A stretch of DNA of 64,000 nt from Pseudomonadota bacterium (GCA_023416335.1 JAEZHY010000003.1:19159-83158), one strand, 5' to 3'; counted from the stretch's first letter, positions 1 to 9,849 are shown. The notes: generated by a model not told the origin, from the sequence alone. Numbers and translations are program-made.

Positions 1-281
1 ATCAACTCCTCGCCGATGTCGAAGTAGCGGCGGGTCTTTTTCCAGAGTTCGGCGGGGTTGAGCACGGGCATTGTGAGTTCCAGCCCGCCTATCCCGTCCA
101 ACTCTTCGCGGATTATGCTCTTGATTTTTTCCACAACCCGATGGCCGAGCGGCAGAAGCGAATAAACGCCGGCGGCAATGGGGTTGATATAGGAGCCTCG
201 AAGGAGATAGATGTGCGAGGGTGTCTCCGCCTCCTTGGGCACTTCAAAAAGGGTGTGTATGAACGCTTGCGAATACCGCAT
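1..281 (-). CDS. proS: Prolyl-tRNA synthetase, N-terminal part (cut by window edge)
   Basis: Only the first 93 residues are in the window; the gene runs off the left edge. The protein opens [15 protein letters not shown] and continues with [31 protein letters not shown] and [12 protein letters not shown], the class II synthetase start typical of bacterial prolyl-tRNA synthetases, which charge tRNA-Pro with proline in the cytoplasm. The ATG at 281 has a GAGG ribosome site about 8 nt upstream. The editing and anticodon-binding domains would lie outside the window, so the subtype cannot be judged. The gene faces away from the window, and the toxin-antitoxin pair upstream reads the same way. Confidence 0.93.
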   Translation of the reverse strand, partial: MRYSQAFIHTLFEVPKEAETPSHIYLLRGSYINPIAAGVYSLLPLGHRVVEKIKSIIREELDGIGGLELTMPVLNPAELWKKTRRYFDIGEEL

Positions 282-371
282 TGCCAACCTCGTTTTTTCG
301 TTTGATATGCCGATCCGGACGACCCGGGATGGGAAGTAACCGTAGATACTATCATTTATCGTTCGGGATAT

Positions 372-812
372 CTACTTCCAATCAGAGGCGCGGGGCGGTT
401 CGTAGATAGGGACTTTGCACATCCCTGCTGCCTTCAGGAGGGATGAGTCCTGCGTGGCGAGGGGCAGATTGTGTCTCATCGCGAGGTCCAGGTAAGAAGC
501 ATCATATGTTGAAAGCCAATGTTCACGAGCTAGCGAAATGATTTCTTTGAGCATGCGCTCGGGGCGCTCCTGCTCCACCACGATGGGTAAACCACTCAGG
601 AGTTCCAGGAAACGGACGACTGAAGCCTGGCTTAGACGCTTTCTTCTTTCCGCGACAAGCAGGACGTTGCCCACCTCCAGAGGCCATATTGCAGGGACAA
701 AGGCCTCTCCGGCATCGAGGCTTTCGAGTACGGACGCTCCATAATGGTTTCTCTCATCTTCGAAACACCACGACATGACGACTGAATTATCGACCACAAA
801 AGGGGTGGACAT
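372..812 (-). CDS. PIN-domain toxin (VapC-like)
   Basis: A 146-residue PIN-domain protein. The expected acidic residues for metal-dependent RNA cleavage are visible: Asp8 in VVDNSVV, Glu46 in WPLEVGN, Asp104 in STYDASYLDLA and Asp122 in ATQDSSLL. PIN toxins of this size (VapC) cut RNA, often tRNA, when released from their antitoxin. The start codon overlaps the antitoxin stop by one base (TGATG at 810-814), so the two are translationally coupled, antitoxin first. The family assignment is good; target RNA and activity cannot be read from sequence. Confidence 0.85.
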   Translation of the reverse strand: MSTPFVVDNSVVMSWCFEDERNHYGASVLESLDAGEAFVPAIWPLEVGNVLLVAERRKRLSQASVVRFLELLSGLPIVVEQERPERMLKEIISLAREHWLSTYDASYLDLAMRHNLPLATQDSSLLKAAGMCKVPIYEPPRASDWK

Positions 813-1051
813 CAGCGCCTTCCTTCTTCAATCATATCGCGAATCGAAAGCCCGTCGAGGCGGTTGCCTCTTCGGAATTGTTTTAACTGGTCGATGATGT
901 CTCGCACCGGCGTTCTCTTTGAGATATCTGCGGGTTGCAGTATGGCCACAGGCACACCGTGCTTTGTGATCATTATCTTCTCGCCTTTGGCGACACGCTC
1001 CAGCAACTGGGGCAGGTGCGTTTTTGCTTCATATGCTCCTACTGTTTCCAT
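812..1051 (-). CDS. Phd/YefM-family antitoxin
   Basis: A 79-residue antitoxin starting METVGAYEAKTHLPQLLERV, then KGEKIMITKHGVPVAIL, the N-terminal DNA-binding fold of Phd/YefM antitoxins. The C-terminal tail (FRRGNRLDGLSIRDMIEEGR) would be the toxin-binding part. The ATG at 1051 is preferred over one at 1063 because GGAGG lies 5 nt before it. The gene precedes the PIN toxin, and a pair of palindromes directly upstream would suit autorepression. Phd-type antitoxins are common partners of PIN toxins. Confidence 0.85.
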   Translation of the reverse strand: METVGAYEAKTHLPQLLERVAKGEKIMITKHGVPVAILQPADISKRTPVRDIIDQLKQFRRGNRLDGLSIRDMIEEGRR

Positions 1052-1066
1052 AAATACCTCCATCTC

Positions 1067-1089
1067 AGACTAGTCTAATACTAGTCTAA
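1067..1089. promoter_or_regulatory. Twin ACTAGTCTAA repeat, candidate toxin-antitoxin operator
   Basis: ACTAGTCTAA occurs twice, at 1069-1078 and 1080-1089, one base apart, and each copy contains the palindrome ACTAGT. The pair lies 16 nt upstream of the antitoxin start. Phd/YefM antitoxins typically repress their own operons through short paired palindromes, so this is a likely operator. That role is inferred from position and symmetry only. Confidence 0.6.
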
Positions 1090-1185
1090 ACAATCCCGGT
1101 CAAAGGAGCAAGTAAATTTTTCATACGGTGTGGGATTTGGAGTGGGCAGCGATCTCTCACCCGTCGGCGCCTTCGGCAAATCCTG

Positions 1186-1641
1186 TCAATTCCTGTCCCC
1201 TGGACGGTCCGGGGCGCGAGAAAAAGTTACGGATCGGGAAAACACGTTCTTAGGAGATTTCTCATCGAGAACTTTCGAAACGACCATATAGGAGTAAGGA
1301 TCATCGCCTGTTTTGTAATCGGACTCCCTGATGGACAGTAACTCCTGGGCCATCAGCATGGTGATGAGCATCATCGAAAGAGCGAAAACCAAAGGCAGCG
1401 TGCATTGGAAAAGATCTTCCAGCTTCTCGTCATAAAATCCGGATCTGAGCTTTACCAAGAACTTGTTGATTGGAGCCTTAACCATTTTGAAACTTTCCCT
1501 TTCCCAGCATTTGACTATTTGGCGCGAAAAATCAACCACTACAACCTCACTAACACACCGGAACAAATTCAATCGGCTAATCCGCCAATTCCCGGGAACC
1601 ACAAGGGCGGGGATACTATCAAATTTCCCTTTCAGAGTCAT
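1186..1641 (-). CDS. Unrecognised small protein with one membrane segment
   Basis: An open frame of 151 codons from the ATG at 1641; I do not recognise the family. A hydrophobic stretch near residues 80-98 (LPLVFALSMMLITMLM) could be one membrane helix, followed by a charged tail. An AGGAGG directly abuts the ATG at 1641, too close for normal use; the ATG at 1485 (MVKAPINKFL) has only a weak GGGAAAG. The flanking DNA is repeat-rich and AT-biased compared with the genes further on. This could be a real accessory gene, a remnant, or chance. Confidence 0.3.
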   Translation of the reverse strand: MTLKGKFDSIPALVVPGNWRISRLNLFRCVSEVVVVDFSRQIVKCWERESFKMVKAPINKFLVKLRSGFYDEKLEDLFQCTLPLVFALSMMLITMLMAQELLSIRESDYKTGDDPYSYMVVSKVLDEKSPKNVFSRSVTFSRAPDRPGDRN

Positions 1642-1856
1642 CCTCCTTTTCTTTGTGGTATCTATTACAAGTACTGATATAATTATAACTTTCACAAAAC
1701 TTGGTTATTACTCTCATGGAACTCAGCAGATACGAATAATGTATTTTGAAAATCGATATGTAAATTAGGACAAAGAAAATGCATTCATGAAATTCCCGGG
1801 GCAGCACAGCCGCAACCAAAATGCAGAAACGAAATCCTTAACCACGAAATACACGA

Positions 1857-2406
1857 AAATCACGAAAGAAAACAATTGGATAAGGTCGTGGGATGGGTGG
1901 AACGGAGAGACTGTGTCGTATTGTCGATGAAAAATAGCCCAATTCCGGTCGGTTACGACACAGCCTCGGAGCGTAACCCATCGTTTTTGGGTGAGCGATA
2001 CGAGTACGAAAAACACGAAAGTGCCGTTCAGTTCCCCTCGGCTTAAAGTGCACCTAAGAGGTTGATGTCAAACGATTTACAGAACCGGCAACATGAAAAT
2101 CCTGCTCAAAAAACAAGAAAATGACGAATAGTAGTACGAAATCACGAAAGAAAACAATAGGATAAGATCGTAGGATGGGTGGAACGGAGAGACTGTGTCG
2201 TGTTGTCGATGAAAAATAGCTCAATTCCGGTCGGTTACGAACACTCTCGGAGCGTAACCCATCGTTTTTGGGTGAGCGATACGAGTACGAAAAACACGAA
2301 AGTGCCGTTCGGTTCTCCTCGGCTTAAAGTGCGCCTAAGAGGTTGATGTCAAACGATTTACAGAACCGCAGGCATGGAAATCCAGCTAAAAAAACAAGAA
2401 AATGAC
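1857..2406. repeat. Tandem duplication of a 269-bp non-coding unit
   Basis: Copy 1 is 1857-2125 and copy 2 is 2139-2406, with only scattered substitutions between them. Each starts AATCACGAAAGAAAACAAT, contains GGATGGGTGGAACGGAGAGA and CGGAGCGTAACCCATCG, and ends AAACAAGAAAATGAC. The GATGGGT/ACCCATC halves are inverted relative to each other, so each unit can fold. No open frame is shared convincingly by both copies. A related sequence (GCTCCCACCCATCCTACGG) is near 10762. This looks like an intergenic dispersed repeat duplicated locally. Confidence 0.85.
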
Positions 2407-2866
2407 TGGTGGCATAAGTAATATAATTAAAAGCGTATATATCAGTTCATCAGCCTGCCTGCGGCGATGTAGTTTTCAAGCCCTCGATAAAGTTCCGCGA
2501 ACTAATCCGGCATTGTGATTTTTTGATTAAGCAGGATGATGCCGCACAAATAAAATTACAGGGAGAGATTTCGGCTCGATGCAAAATGGCTTAATAACAC
2601 TCTCGTGGCCGGCCTCACGATCCATTCCTTATTGCGAATAACAACGAGAATGTCACGATACTCTCCTGTGTTCCGGATCGTTGTGACAAAAATGTTCTTT
2701 AAATTCCTTCTTTTCAAGTTGTATCGAACCCTCTGAATCCTTCCAGTTCCTGATAAATCAAATGTTTATACCCGCCGGCAAGGTCTTTGCTTAACCTTCG
2801 CACGAAGGTGCTTATAATTATCTGCATCGTTTTATTTCCGGAGAAGAACCTGAAAGGTCATTTTAG
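2407..2866. other. Intergenic stretch with a possible gene remnant
   Basis: No intact gene seen. On the minus strand, 2513 to 2442 reads MPD, a TAG stop, then FAELYRGLENYIAAGRLMN and a stop, which has the composition of a real protein C-terminus interrupted by a nonsense codon. Upstream in the same direction, other frames show protein-like pieces that I could not join. This may be a decayed accessory gene. Confidence 0.3.
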
Positions 2867-4225
2867 ATGAAAACGGAATGCGACAGCTATTCGGAGCGGC
2901 TGCCGAAGGTAGAGTTCGAACCAGCCGCGGGAAGTTTTGGCAATGAGCGCGAGGCCGAGTTGGAGGTCGAGATCGCACGGCTGCGTGCCAGGGTTTCCGC
3001 GCTGGAATCGATTGTCGGCGACCGCCAGAGGATCGCGAAGTCGCTGCAGGACCAACTCCAGTTCCTGCAGACCCTCATAGATACGATTCCGAGCCCCATC
3101 TTCTACAAGGATAAGCGCCGGACCTACCTCGGGTGCAACACAGCCTTCGAGCGCCGCCTCGGACTGGATCGGGAGGACATACTCGGAAAAAGCGCATCCG
3201 ATCTGTTTCCGCCGGACCTCGCAGCCAGGTACGAACAACACGATGCGGAGCTTTTCGCCAATCCCGGGGAGAAGGTGTATGAGGCAAGCCTCACATATCC
3301 CGATGAGGAAAGGCACGATGTCATCATCACGAAGGGTATATTCACCGATTCGGAGGGAGATGTTGCAGGGTTGGTCGGGGTCATTGTGGACATCTCCGAG
3401 CGGAAGCGCGCGGAAGAGGCTCTACAAAAGGCTCATGACGAACTGGAAGTGCGTGTGGAAAAAAGGACCGCCGCTCTTGCCGAAGCAAATCGAAACCTGG
3501 AAAAAGAGATTGCCGAACGGGTCAGAATTGCCGAAGAACTCAGGATGAGTTCAGAAAAGCTGAAGATATTCGCCTATTCGGTCGCCCACGATCTCAAGAG
3601 CCCCTCGGTCGGCATCTTCGGCCTCGCGAGGCTTCTGCGGAAGAAGCTGGCCGGAACCCTGGACCAGAGGCATGACGGCATCTGCGAGCAGATCATGAAG
3701 GCATCGGAGCATGTTGCCTCCCTGGTTGATGCCATAAACATCTACATTGCCACCAAAGAAAATCCGCTCAGGATCGACAGCGTCCACATGGAAGAGGTTT
3801 TCAGCATGCTTCGCGACGAGTTTTCGGCCCGGCTCACGGTGAGGGGCATTACTCTTGTCGAACCGAAGGCCATGCCCGTCATCCGCGCGGACAAGATTTC
3901 AATACTTCGTGTGTTCAGAAACCTTATCGACAATGCCCTGAAGTACGGAGGAGAAAAGCTGTCCGAAATACACACGGGCTATGAAAAACGCGACGGATTT
4001 CATCACTTTACCGTTGGTGATGATGGGGTCGGGATCAGGGTCGAAAGCAGCGCCAAAATATTCAACAAATTTCATCGTGAGCGCGGATCGGAAGGGATCG
4101 AAGGAACGGGACTGGGACTGGCAATCATCAAGGAGATCGTAGAACTCCATGGAGGCCGCGTTCTCGTGGAGGCAAACAGGAATCGAGGGACACTGTTTCA
4201 TGTGTGGATTGCAGATGATCTGTAG
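2867..4225 (+). CDS. PAS-domain sensor histidine kinase
   Basis: A 452-residue cytoplasmic kinase with no membrane helix. Order: an N-terminal coiled-coil region (about 27-65), a PAS domain (about 68-180, starting LQTLIDTIPSPIFYKDKR and ending VDISERKRAEEAL), a second coiled coil (180-235), the dimerisation domain with phosphorylatable His in SVAHDLKSP, and the ATPase domain with NLIDNALKYG, GDDGVGI and GTGLGLAI. No response regulator is adjacent, so it is an orphan. The ATG at 2867 has AAAGG about 9 nt upstream. The signal is unknown; the PAS sequence gives no heme or flavin signature that I can identify. Confidence 0.9.
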   Translation: MKTECDSYSERLPKVEFEPAAGSFGNEREAELEVEIARLRARVSALESIVGDRQRIAKSLQDQLQFLQTLIDTIPSPIFYKDKRRTYLGCNTAFERRLGLDREDILGKSASDLFPPDLAARYEQHDAELFANPGEKVYEASLTYPDEERHDVIITKGIFTDSEGDVAGLVGVIVDISERKRAEEALQKAHDELEVRVEKRTAALAEANRNLEKEIAERVRIAEELRMSSEKLKIFAYSVAHDLKSPSVGIFGLARLLRKKLAGTLDQRHDGICEQIMKASEHVASLVDAINIYIATKENPLRIDSVHMEEVFSMLRDEFSARLTVRGITLVEPKAMPVIRADKISILRVFRNLIDNALKYGGEKLSEIHTGYEKRDGFHHFTVGDDGVGIRVESSAKIFNKFHRERGSEGIEGTGLGLAIIKEIVELHGGRVLVEANRNRGTLFHVWIADDL

Positions 4226-4305
4226 AATTTGCCGATGACCCGTTTCATTCAATTGTCTGCCAAAACCCTCATACATCCTCGATGATTCTTAGAACCGTCA
4301 ATGTT

Positions 4306-4436
4306 GTTGCTTTAAGGAAATACGCCGCTGGTTCCCAAGGTTCCGCCTTGGGAACCCCGCCCCGGCAGGCCGGATAGTATCCGTTACGTGCTGTGCGCTC
4401 AGGGCAACTCTACCACAGCCTCTGCGCTTCGCTCCC
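4306..4436 (+). repeat. Dispersed repeat A, intact copy
   Basis: Begins TTGCTTTAAGGAAATACGCC, contains the hairpin GGTTCCCAAGG..CCTTGGGAACC, then GGCAGGCCGGATAGTATCCG and CTCTGCGCTTCGC. Other copies are at 17579-17664 (inverted) and 32515-32894 (same orientation, interrupted by a 246-bp insertion). It lies in the 632-bp gap between the kinase and the efflux operon, where no convincing gene was seen. The repeat does not look like coding sequence. Confidence 0.8.
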
Positions 4437-4799
4437 CCACCCTTCTACCGTCGCTGTCGCACTTCCGAATCGAAGTTTCATTCTTTGCCCTGGATTTTGT
4501 CGTTGCAGAAGTTGGTGGAAAGCTCTCCCCGAAGGGCCGCATCTTATTCATAAACACTCCGGGACCTACGAAACGGAGCAGGAAAATCATTCATTCGGCA
4601 GAAGTTTTGGCTGACATGGTGATTATATTAGGACACTCGGATACAATCGGATTTCGTCCGAACTGAAAAGAAGTTTCAACGGGGCATGCAAGAATCTTTC
4701 ATCTCGTCATCGCAAGCCTGTCCTGTAATCCGAGCCCGGCAATACTCAAATCAATATCAATGCCCGTAGAGTTGAAAGCCCGATAAGGTTTTGTTTTGA

Positions 4800-4816
4800 T
4801 TGGCCTTTAATTTGCA
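4800..4816 (+). promoter_or_regulatory. Candidate sigma-54 promoter of the metal efflux operon
   Basis: Reads TTGGCCTTTAATTTGCA, with GG at 4802-4803 and GC at 4814-4815. This is the correct 12-bp period for the -24/-12 elements recognised by RpoN, and matches TGGC..TTGCA apart from CC for CA at the -24 box. It lies 42 nt before the adaptor start codon. No dedicated activator gene is adjacent. Confidence 0.6.
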
Positions 4817-4857
4817 CTCAATTCACCTCACATGAGAAAAGCGAGGAGACGCATCAT

Positions 4858-6462
4858 ATGGAACCCGAGGAAAAGAATCGAATCAGCGGTAATCCCGCAC
4901 CTCCGAGACGACGCAGGGGCATTTTCGTTCCACTCTTTTTCTTTGTGTTGGGAGTTGCGAGTGCGCTGGGGTACACGCACTGGTACGTGGGGGGGAGGCA
5001 AATGGAGATGCAGGCGCCTTCACCCGCTGCGGAGTCCCAGCCCGCTGTGGCCGAAAAGAAAAAAGCCGAACCAAAGATCCTCTACTATGTGGACCCGATG
5101 AATCCATCCAATAAGTCGGACAAGCCGGGGAAGGCACCGTGCGGGATGGACATGGTTCCCGTTTACGAAGAGGCTGAAAAGGGCCCGGAGGAACTTCCGC
5201 CCGGAACAGTAAAAATCAGCGCGGAAAAGCAGCAACTGATCGGGGTGCAGTTCGGCAATGCCGTCGAGATACCCATGTCCAAATCCATTCGGGCAGTTGG
5301 GCGCGCGGTTTACGACGAGACCAGAATAGCCCACGTGCACACAAAGTTTCCCGGTTGGGTTGATAAGGTACATGTAGATTTTGTCGGTCAGCTTGTGAAG
5401 AAGAACCAGCCGTTGTTTTCGATTTACAGCCCTGAACTTCTGTCTACTCAGCAGGAGTTGCTGATTGCGAAAAAGTCGAAAGATTACCTCCAGAACAGCC
5501 AGTTCGAAGGCATCGGGTCACATTCCGTTTCCCTGTACAAGGCTACCCGTGAGAGGCTGAAGCTCTGGGATATCAGTGATTCACAGATCAATGAAATCGA
5601 GCGGCGGGGTGCTCCCGAAAAGTCGCTCACACTTTATTCCCCGCTGAACGGTTTCGTCGTCACCCGAAACCTCTATCCGGGACAGCAGGTTTCCCCGGAG
5701 ATGGACCTCTACACCATCGCGGACCTCTCCAATATCTGGATACAAGCCGAGATCTACGAATACGAGATCAACTATATTCAGCTTGGTCAAAAAGCCACCG
5801 TAACGTTTCCGTCCTACCAGGGTAAGACTTTTACCGGGAAGATCACCTATATATCCCCCGAGTTGGATGCCAAAACGCGAACCCTCAAAGTTCGGATAGA
5901 ACTTCCCAATCCCGATTTCAAGATCAAGCCGGATATGTTTGCCAACGTCGAGTTGAAGGTCGATTACGGCAACAAGCTGTCCATTCCGCAGGAAGCCGTG
6001 CTGGATTCCGGTGCCAGCCAGACCGTATTTGTGGCACGCGAGGGCGGCTATTTCGAACCGCGGAAGGTTACTCTCGGCCCGAAAGTGGGCAATCATTTTG
6101 TAGTCATGGATGGGCTCAAGTCAGGTGAGAAAGTAGTGACTTCCGCGAACTTCCTGATCGATTCGGAGAGCCAGATCAAGTCCTCGCCGACTGCCATGGC
6201 CGAGCATGCGGGACATGGAGGTCACGCTCAACCTGCGGCCGACCATTCGGGGCATTCCGGTACAGGCGCGACGCCTGCACCTGCGGCAGATCATTCGAGC
6301 CATCAAGGTCATGGAACGACTGATGCTGCCGGTGCGCAGCCGAAGCCCGATCCCGGGATGGATCATTCCGCGCACGGAGGATCGGCCACAGACCATTCGC
6401 AACATTCTGGAGCGGGTTCGCCGGCGGCGGCGAGTGCCGATCACAGCGGACACGGGCAATAA
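4858..6462 (+). CDS. CusB-like RND efflux adaptor with metal-binding head and His-rich tail
   Basis: A 534-residue periplasmic adaptor linking an inner-membrane RND pump to an outer-membrane channel. One N-terminal membrane anchor (about 21-40) is followed by a heavy-metal-binding domain (about 74-105: YYVDPMNPS..APCGMDMVPVYE), then the barrel-sandwich and beta-barrel domains typical of CusB. The last 87 residues (448-534) are unusual: 14 histidines in a Gly/Ala/Pro-rich tail with five DHSxH motifs. The tail is not needed for the family fold and probably gathers copper or silver in the periplasm. GAGGAG about 10 nt upstream supports the ATG at 4858. The gene heads an operon with the pump 60 nt downstream; no outer-membrane channel gene is present here. 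Confidence 0.9.
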   Translation: MEPEEKNRISGNPAPPRRRRGIFVPLFFFVLGVASALGYTHWYVGGRQMEMQAPSPAAESQPAVAEKKKAEPKILYYVDPMNPSNKSDKPGKAPCGMDMVPVYEEAEKGPEELPPGTVKISAEKQQLIGVQFGNAVEIPMSKSIRAVGRAVYDETRIAHVHTKFPGWVDKVHVDFVGQLVKKNQPLFSIYSPELLSTQQELLIAKKSKDYLQNSQFEGIGSHSVSLYKATRERLKLWDISDSQINEIERRGAPEKSLTLYSPLNGFVVTRNLYPGQQVSPEMDLYTIADLSNIWIQAEIYEYEINYIQLGQKATVTFPSYQGKTFTGKITYISPELDAKTRTLKVRIELPNPDFKIKPDMFANVELKVDYGNKLSIPQEAVLDSGASQTVFVAREGGYFEPRKVTLGPKVGNHFVVMDGLKSGEKVVTSANFLIDSESQIKSSPTAMAEHAGHGGHAQPAADHSGHSGTGATPAPAADHSSHQGHGTTDAAGAQPKPDPGMDHSAHGGSATDHSQHSGAGSPAAASADHSGHGQ

Positions 6463-6522
6463 GCAGCCCGGTAAATGTGCCCTGGAAAGTAAACCAGTCA
6501 ACCCGCCATTAGTGGATATAAA

Positions 6523-9500
6523 ATGATCAACAGGATCATCGATTTTTGCGCCAACAACCGGTTTCTCGTCTTCGTTTTTATTGGAGCCGCCGTCTTCGCC
6601 GGTCTCTATTCGATGAAGCACATTACCCTGGATGCCATCCCCGATCTTTCGGATACGCAGGTCATTATCTACTCGAAGTGGGACCGCAGCCCTGACATCA
6701 TGGAGGACCAGGTCACATACCCGATCGTCACCGCCATGCTGGGAGTGCCCGGCGTGAAGGGCATACGAGGGTCGACGGACTTCGGCTATTCGTTCGTGAC
6801 GGTCATATTCGAGGACGGGACCGACATCTACTGGGCAAGGTCAAGGATAGTCGAATACCTGAACAACATTTTGCCGAAGCTGCCCCAGGGCGTTCAGGTG
6901 GAATTGGGACGAGACGCCACATCGATTGGCTGGGTGTTCCAGTATGCGCTGGTCGATACGACCGGGAAGCACAATCTTGCCGAATTGCGTTCGGTCCAGG
7001 ACTGGTTCCTGAAATTTGAGATCCAGTCCCTGCCGGGAGTTGCCGAAGTCGCGCCGATCGGCGGATTTGTTCGGCAATACCAGGTGAACCTCGACCCGAA
7101 TTCGCTTCTTGCCTACAACATTTCGCTCGAAAAAGTGATGAACGCCATCCGCGAGGGCAATAACGACGTCGGAGGGCGGCTCGTCGAACTCTCCGGACGC
7201 GAGTACATGGTTCGCGGCCGCGGTTATGTGAAATCGCTGAGCGACATCGAAAACATCGTCGTCGGTACAAATGAGGGAACCGGCACGCCGATTCTGGTGA
7301 AGAACCTGGGCAACGTCGTTCTCGGGCCCGACCTGCGCCGCGGAGTCGCCGACCTGGACGGCCAGGGCGACACCGTGGGCGGAATCGTCATTATGCGGTA
7401 CGGTGAAAACGCACTTACCGTGATCGACAGAGTCAAAAAGAAGCTGGCCGAAATCGAACCCAACCTGCCTCCCGGCATTAAGCTCGTTACGACTTACGAC
7501 CGGGCGGACCTGATAGAGCGCTCGATCGACACTCTCCAAGGTACCCTGATCGAGGAACTCATAATCGTAAGCCTCGTGATCCTCATTTTTCTCTGGCACA
7601 TCCCGAGCGCCCTAATTCCGATCATCACCATTCCCGTGGCGGTCATCATCTCTTTCATACCTATGTGGGGGATGGGGATTACCGCAAACATCATGTCCCT
7701 CGGTGGAATTGCGATCGCAATCGGAGCGATGGTGGACGCGGCAATCGTGGTGGTCGAGCAGACCCACAAGAAGCTCGAACACTGGGATGCGGAGGGACGA
7801 CCCGGCAATTTTAAGGATGTCGTCATCGGTGCGGTAAAGGAAGTAGGAGGGCCGAGCTTCTTCGCACTGCTGGTGATCGCCGTTTCGTTCATGCCCGTCT
7901 TTACGCTGGAAGCTATGGAAGGGCGTCTTTTCAAGCCTCTTGCATTCACCAAGAACTTTTCGATGATTGTCGCCGCACTCCTGGCGATTACGCTCGATCC
8001 TGCAATCCGTCTGCTTTTCACTCATATGAAGGACTTTTCGTTCCGGCCGAGATTCCTCGCCCGTGCTGCGAATGCCGTTCTTGTAGGAAAGATCCACAGC
8101 GAAGAGACCCATCCGATCAGCCGCCCGCTCATGCGGATTTACCACCCCATAGTGGAATTCGTGCTCAGACACCAGTGGATCACGATTATGTCCGCAGTTC
8201 TGGTGCTCCTATATACGTTCACTCCCTCTGCGTGGGTTTCCGGAAAAATACCCGGCATAGGGGTTTTTGAAAGGCTCGGATCCGAGTTCATGCCGCCTCT
8301 CGATGAAGGATCGCTGCTGTACATGCCGACAACCATACCGGGCATTTCAGTGGCGGAGGCCCAGAGGGTGCTCCAGGTCCAGGACAAGATCCTGAAGAGC
8401 TTTCCCGAGGTGGACCGCGTATTCGGAAAAGCCGGCCGGGCGGAGACCGCCACCGATCCTGCTCCGCTCTCTATGATGGAGACGGTGATTCTTCTCAAGC
8501 CGCAGTCGGAGTGGCCCAAAATCCCGACCTGGTATTCCGAATGGGCGCCCGAATGGCTGAAAGGAATTTTGCGAAGAGCATGGCCCGATCACCGGAGCAC
8601 GGAAGACCTGATCCACGGACCCGGAGGGCTCGACCAGGCTATGCAGATTCCCGGGGTGGTCAACGCCTGGACGATGCCTATCAAAGCCAGGATCGACATG
8701 CTCAATACGGGGATTCGAACCCCCGTGGGCATTAAAGTCCTCGGTCCGGACCTCAAAAAGATCGAGGAGATCGGCAAGGAAATCGAATCCGCCCTCAGGG
8801 GAGTTGCGGGAACCTCCAATGCTTACGCCGAGCGCACGGCCGGCGGCTACTTCCTGGATTTCGACCTGAAGCGGGACGAACTTGCGCGCTACGGTCTCAC
8901 CATAGCCCAGGTCGAAAGTGCCATCACTTCAGCAATAGGCGGCGAGAACATCACCACAACAATCGAGGGACGTGAACGTTACCCGATAAGCCTGCGATAC
9001 ATGCGCGACTACCGGAGTACGATCGACCGGCTGAACAGGACGATGATTTCGACGATGAGCGGGGCGCAGATTCCCATCGTGCAGGTTGCGGATATCAAAC
9101 TCATTTCCGGTCCCGGAATGATCCGGGACGAAAATGCAAGACTCAGCGGCTATGTCACAGTCGATATTTCCGGCCGTGATGTCGGCAGCTACGTTGAAGA
9201 TGCCAAGAAGGTGGTAAGCACGCACGTACAGCTTCCGCCCGGCTACACCCTTACCTGGAGCGGTCAGTACGAAAGCATGATCCGGGTGAAGGACAGACTG
9301 ATAGTTGTCGTCCCCATTACGCTGTTCATCATATTTATGCTCATCTATTTCAATACGAAGTCGGTGGCGAAAACATTCATCATCTTTCTCGCTGTTCCGT
9401 TTTCGGCTGTCGGTGCAGTCTGGTTCCTGTACTTCCTCGGGTACAACATGAGCATCGCGGTCTGGGTCGGTTTGATCGCACTAATGGGAGTCGATGCGGA

Positions 9501-9849
9501 AACGGGTGTTTTTATGCTGCTCTATCTGGACCTCGCCTATTATTCCAGGCGGGACAAGGGCCTAATGAATACGAAGCAGGACCTGCGGGAAGCCATCGTG
9601 GAGGGTGCCGTCAAAAGACTGCGTCCCAAGTTCATGACGGTAGCCGTCATGTTCCTGGGCCTGGTTCCAATCATGTGGTCCATGGGAGCGGGTTCCGATG
9701 TAATGAAGCGGATCGCCGCACCGATGATCGGAGGGATTTTCACATCTTTCCTCATGGAGCTTCTGGTTTACCCGGCTATATATGAAGTGTGGCGCTGGCA
9801 TTTCCACCTGAAGAAAAAAAGGTCTGCTTTGGGTGAAAATCCGGCTTAA
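6523..9849 (+). CDS. CusA/CzcA-family heavy-metal RND pump
   Basis: A 1108-residue inner-membrane proton-driven exporter, full length for the family (about 1040-1100). It starts MINRIIDFCANNRFLVFVFI. Proton-relay and fold motifs include SLGGIAIAIGAMVDAAIVVV in the fourth helix, and metal-site regions include SEFMPPLDEGSLLYMPTT and RIDMLNTGIRTPVGIKV. The latter contain methionines matching those used by CusA for Cu(I)/Ag(I), so copper or silver is more likely than zinc/cobalt/nickel. The upstream CusB-like adaptor and downstream YHS protein support this. Substrate is inferred. Confidence 0.92.
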   Translation: MINRIIDFCANNRFLVFVFIGAAVFAGLYSMKHITLDAIPDLSDTQVIIYSKWDRSPDIMEDQVTYPIVTAMLGVPGVKGIRGSTDFGYSFVTVIFEDGTDIYWARSRIVEYLNNILPKLPQGVQVELGRDATSIGWVFQYALVDTTGKHNLAELRSVQDWFLKFEIQSLPGVAEVAPIGGFVRQYQVNLDPNSLLAYNISLEKVMNAIREGNNDVGGRLVELSGREYMVRGRGYVKSLSDIENIVVGTNEGTGTPILVKNLGNVVLGPDLRRGVADLDGQGDTVGGIVIMRYGENALTVIDRVKKKLAEIEPNLPPGIKLVTTYDRADLIERSIDTLQGTLIEELIIVSLVILIFLWHIPSALIPIITIPVAVIISFIPMWGMGITANIMSLGGIAIAIGAMVDAAIVVVEQTHKKLEHWDAEGRPGNFKDVVIGAVKEVGGPSFFALLVIAVSFMPVFTLEAMEGRLFKPLAFTKNFSMIVAALLAITLDPAIRLLFTHMKDFSFRPRFLARAANAVLVGKIHSEETHPISRPLMRIYHPIVEFVLRHQWITIMSAVLVLLYTFTPSAWVSGKIPGIGVFERLGSEFMPPLDEGSLLYMPTTIPGISVAEAQRVLQVQDKILKSFPEVDRVFGKAGRAETATDPAPLSMMETVILLKPQSEWPKIPTWYSEWAPEWLKGILRRAWPDHRSTEDLIHGPGGLDQAMQIPGVVNAWTMPIKARIDMLNTGIRTPVGIKVLGPDLKKIEEIGKEIESALRGVAGTSNAYAERTAGGYFLDFDLKRDELARYGLTIAQVESAITSAIGGENITTTIEGRERYPISLRYMRDYRSTIDRLNRTMISTMSGAQIPIVQVADIKLISGPGMIRDENARLSGYVTVDISGRDVGSYVEDAKKVVSTHVQLPPGYTLTWSGQYESMIRVKDRLIVVVPITLFIIFMLIYFNTKSVAKTFIIFLAVPFSAVGAVWFLYFLGYNMSIAVWVGLIALMGVDAETGVFMLLYLDLAYYSRRDKGLMNTKQDLREAIVEGAVKRLRPKFMTVAVMFLGLVPIMWSMGAGSDVMKRIAAPMIGGIFTSFLMELLVYPAIYEVWRWHFHLKKKRSALGENPA

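Noticed and set aside
4388..4666. Open frame of 92 codons before the efflux operon
   Set aside because: It starts inside dispersed repeat A and has no ribosome site or domain.
8706..8727. GGGGATTCGAACCCCCG resembles the T-arm of a tRNA
   Set aside because: It lies inside the RND pump gene in its reading frame, and no cloverleaf can be built around it.
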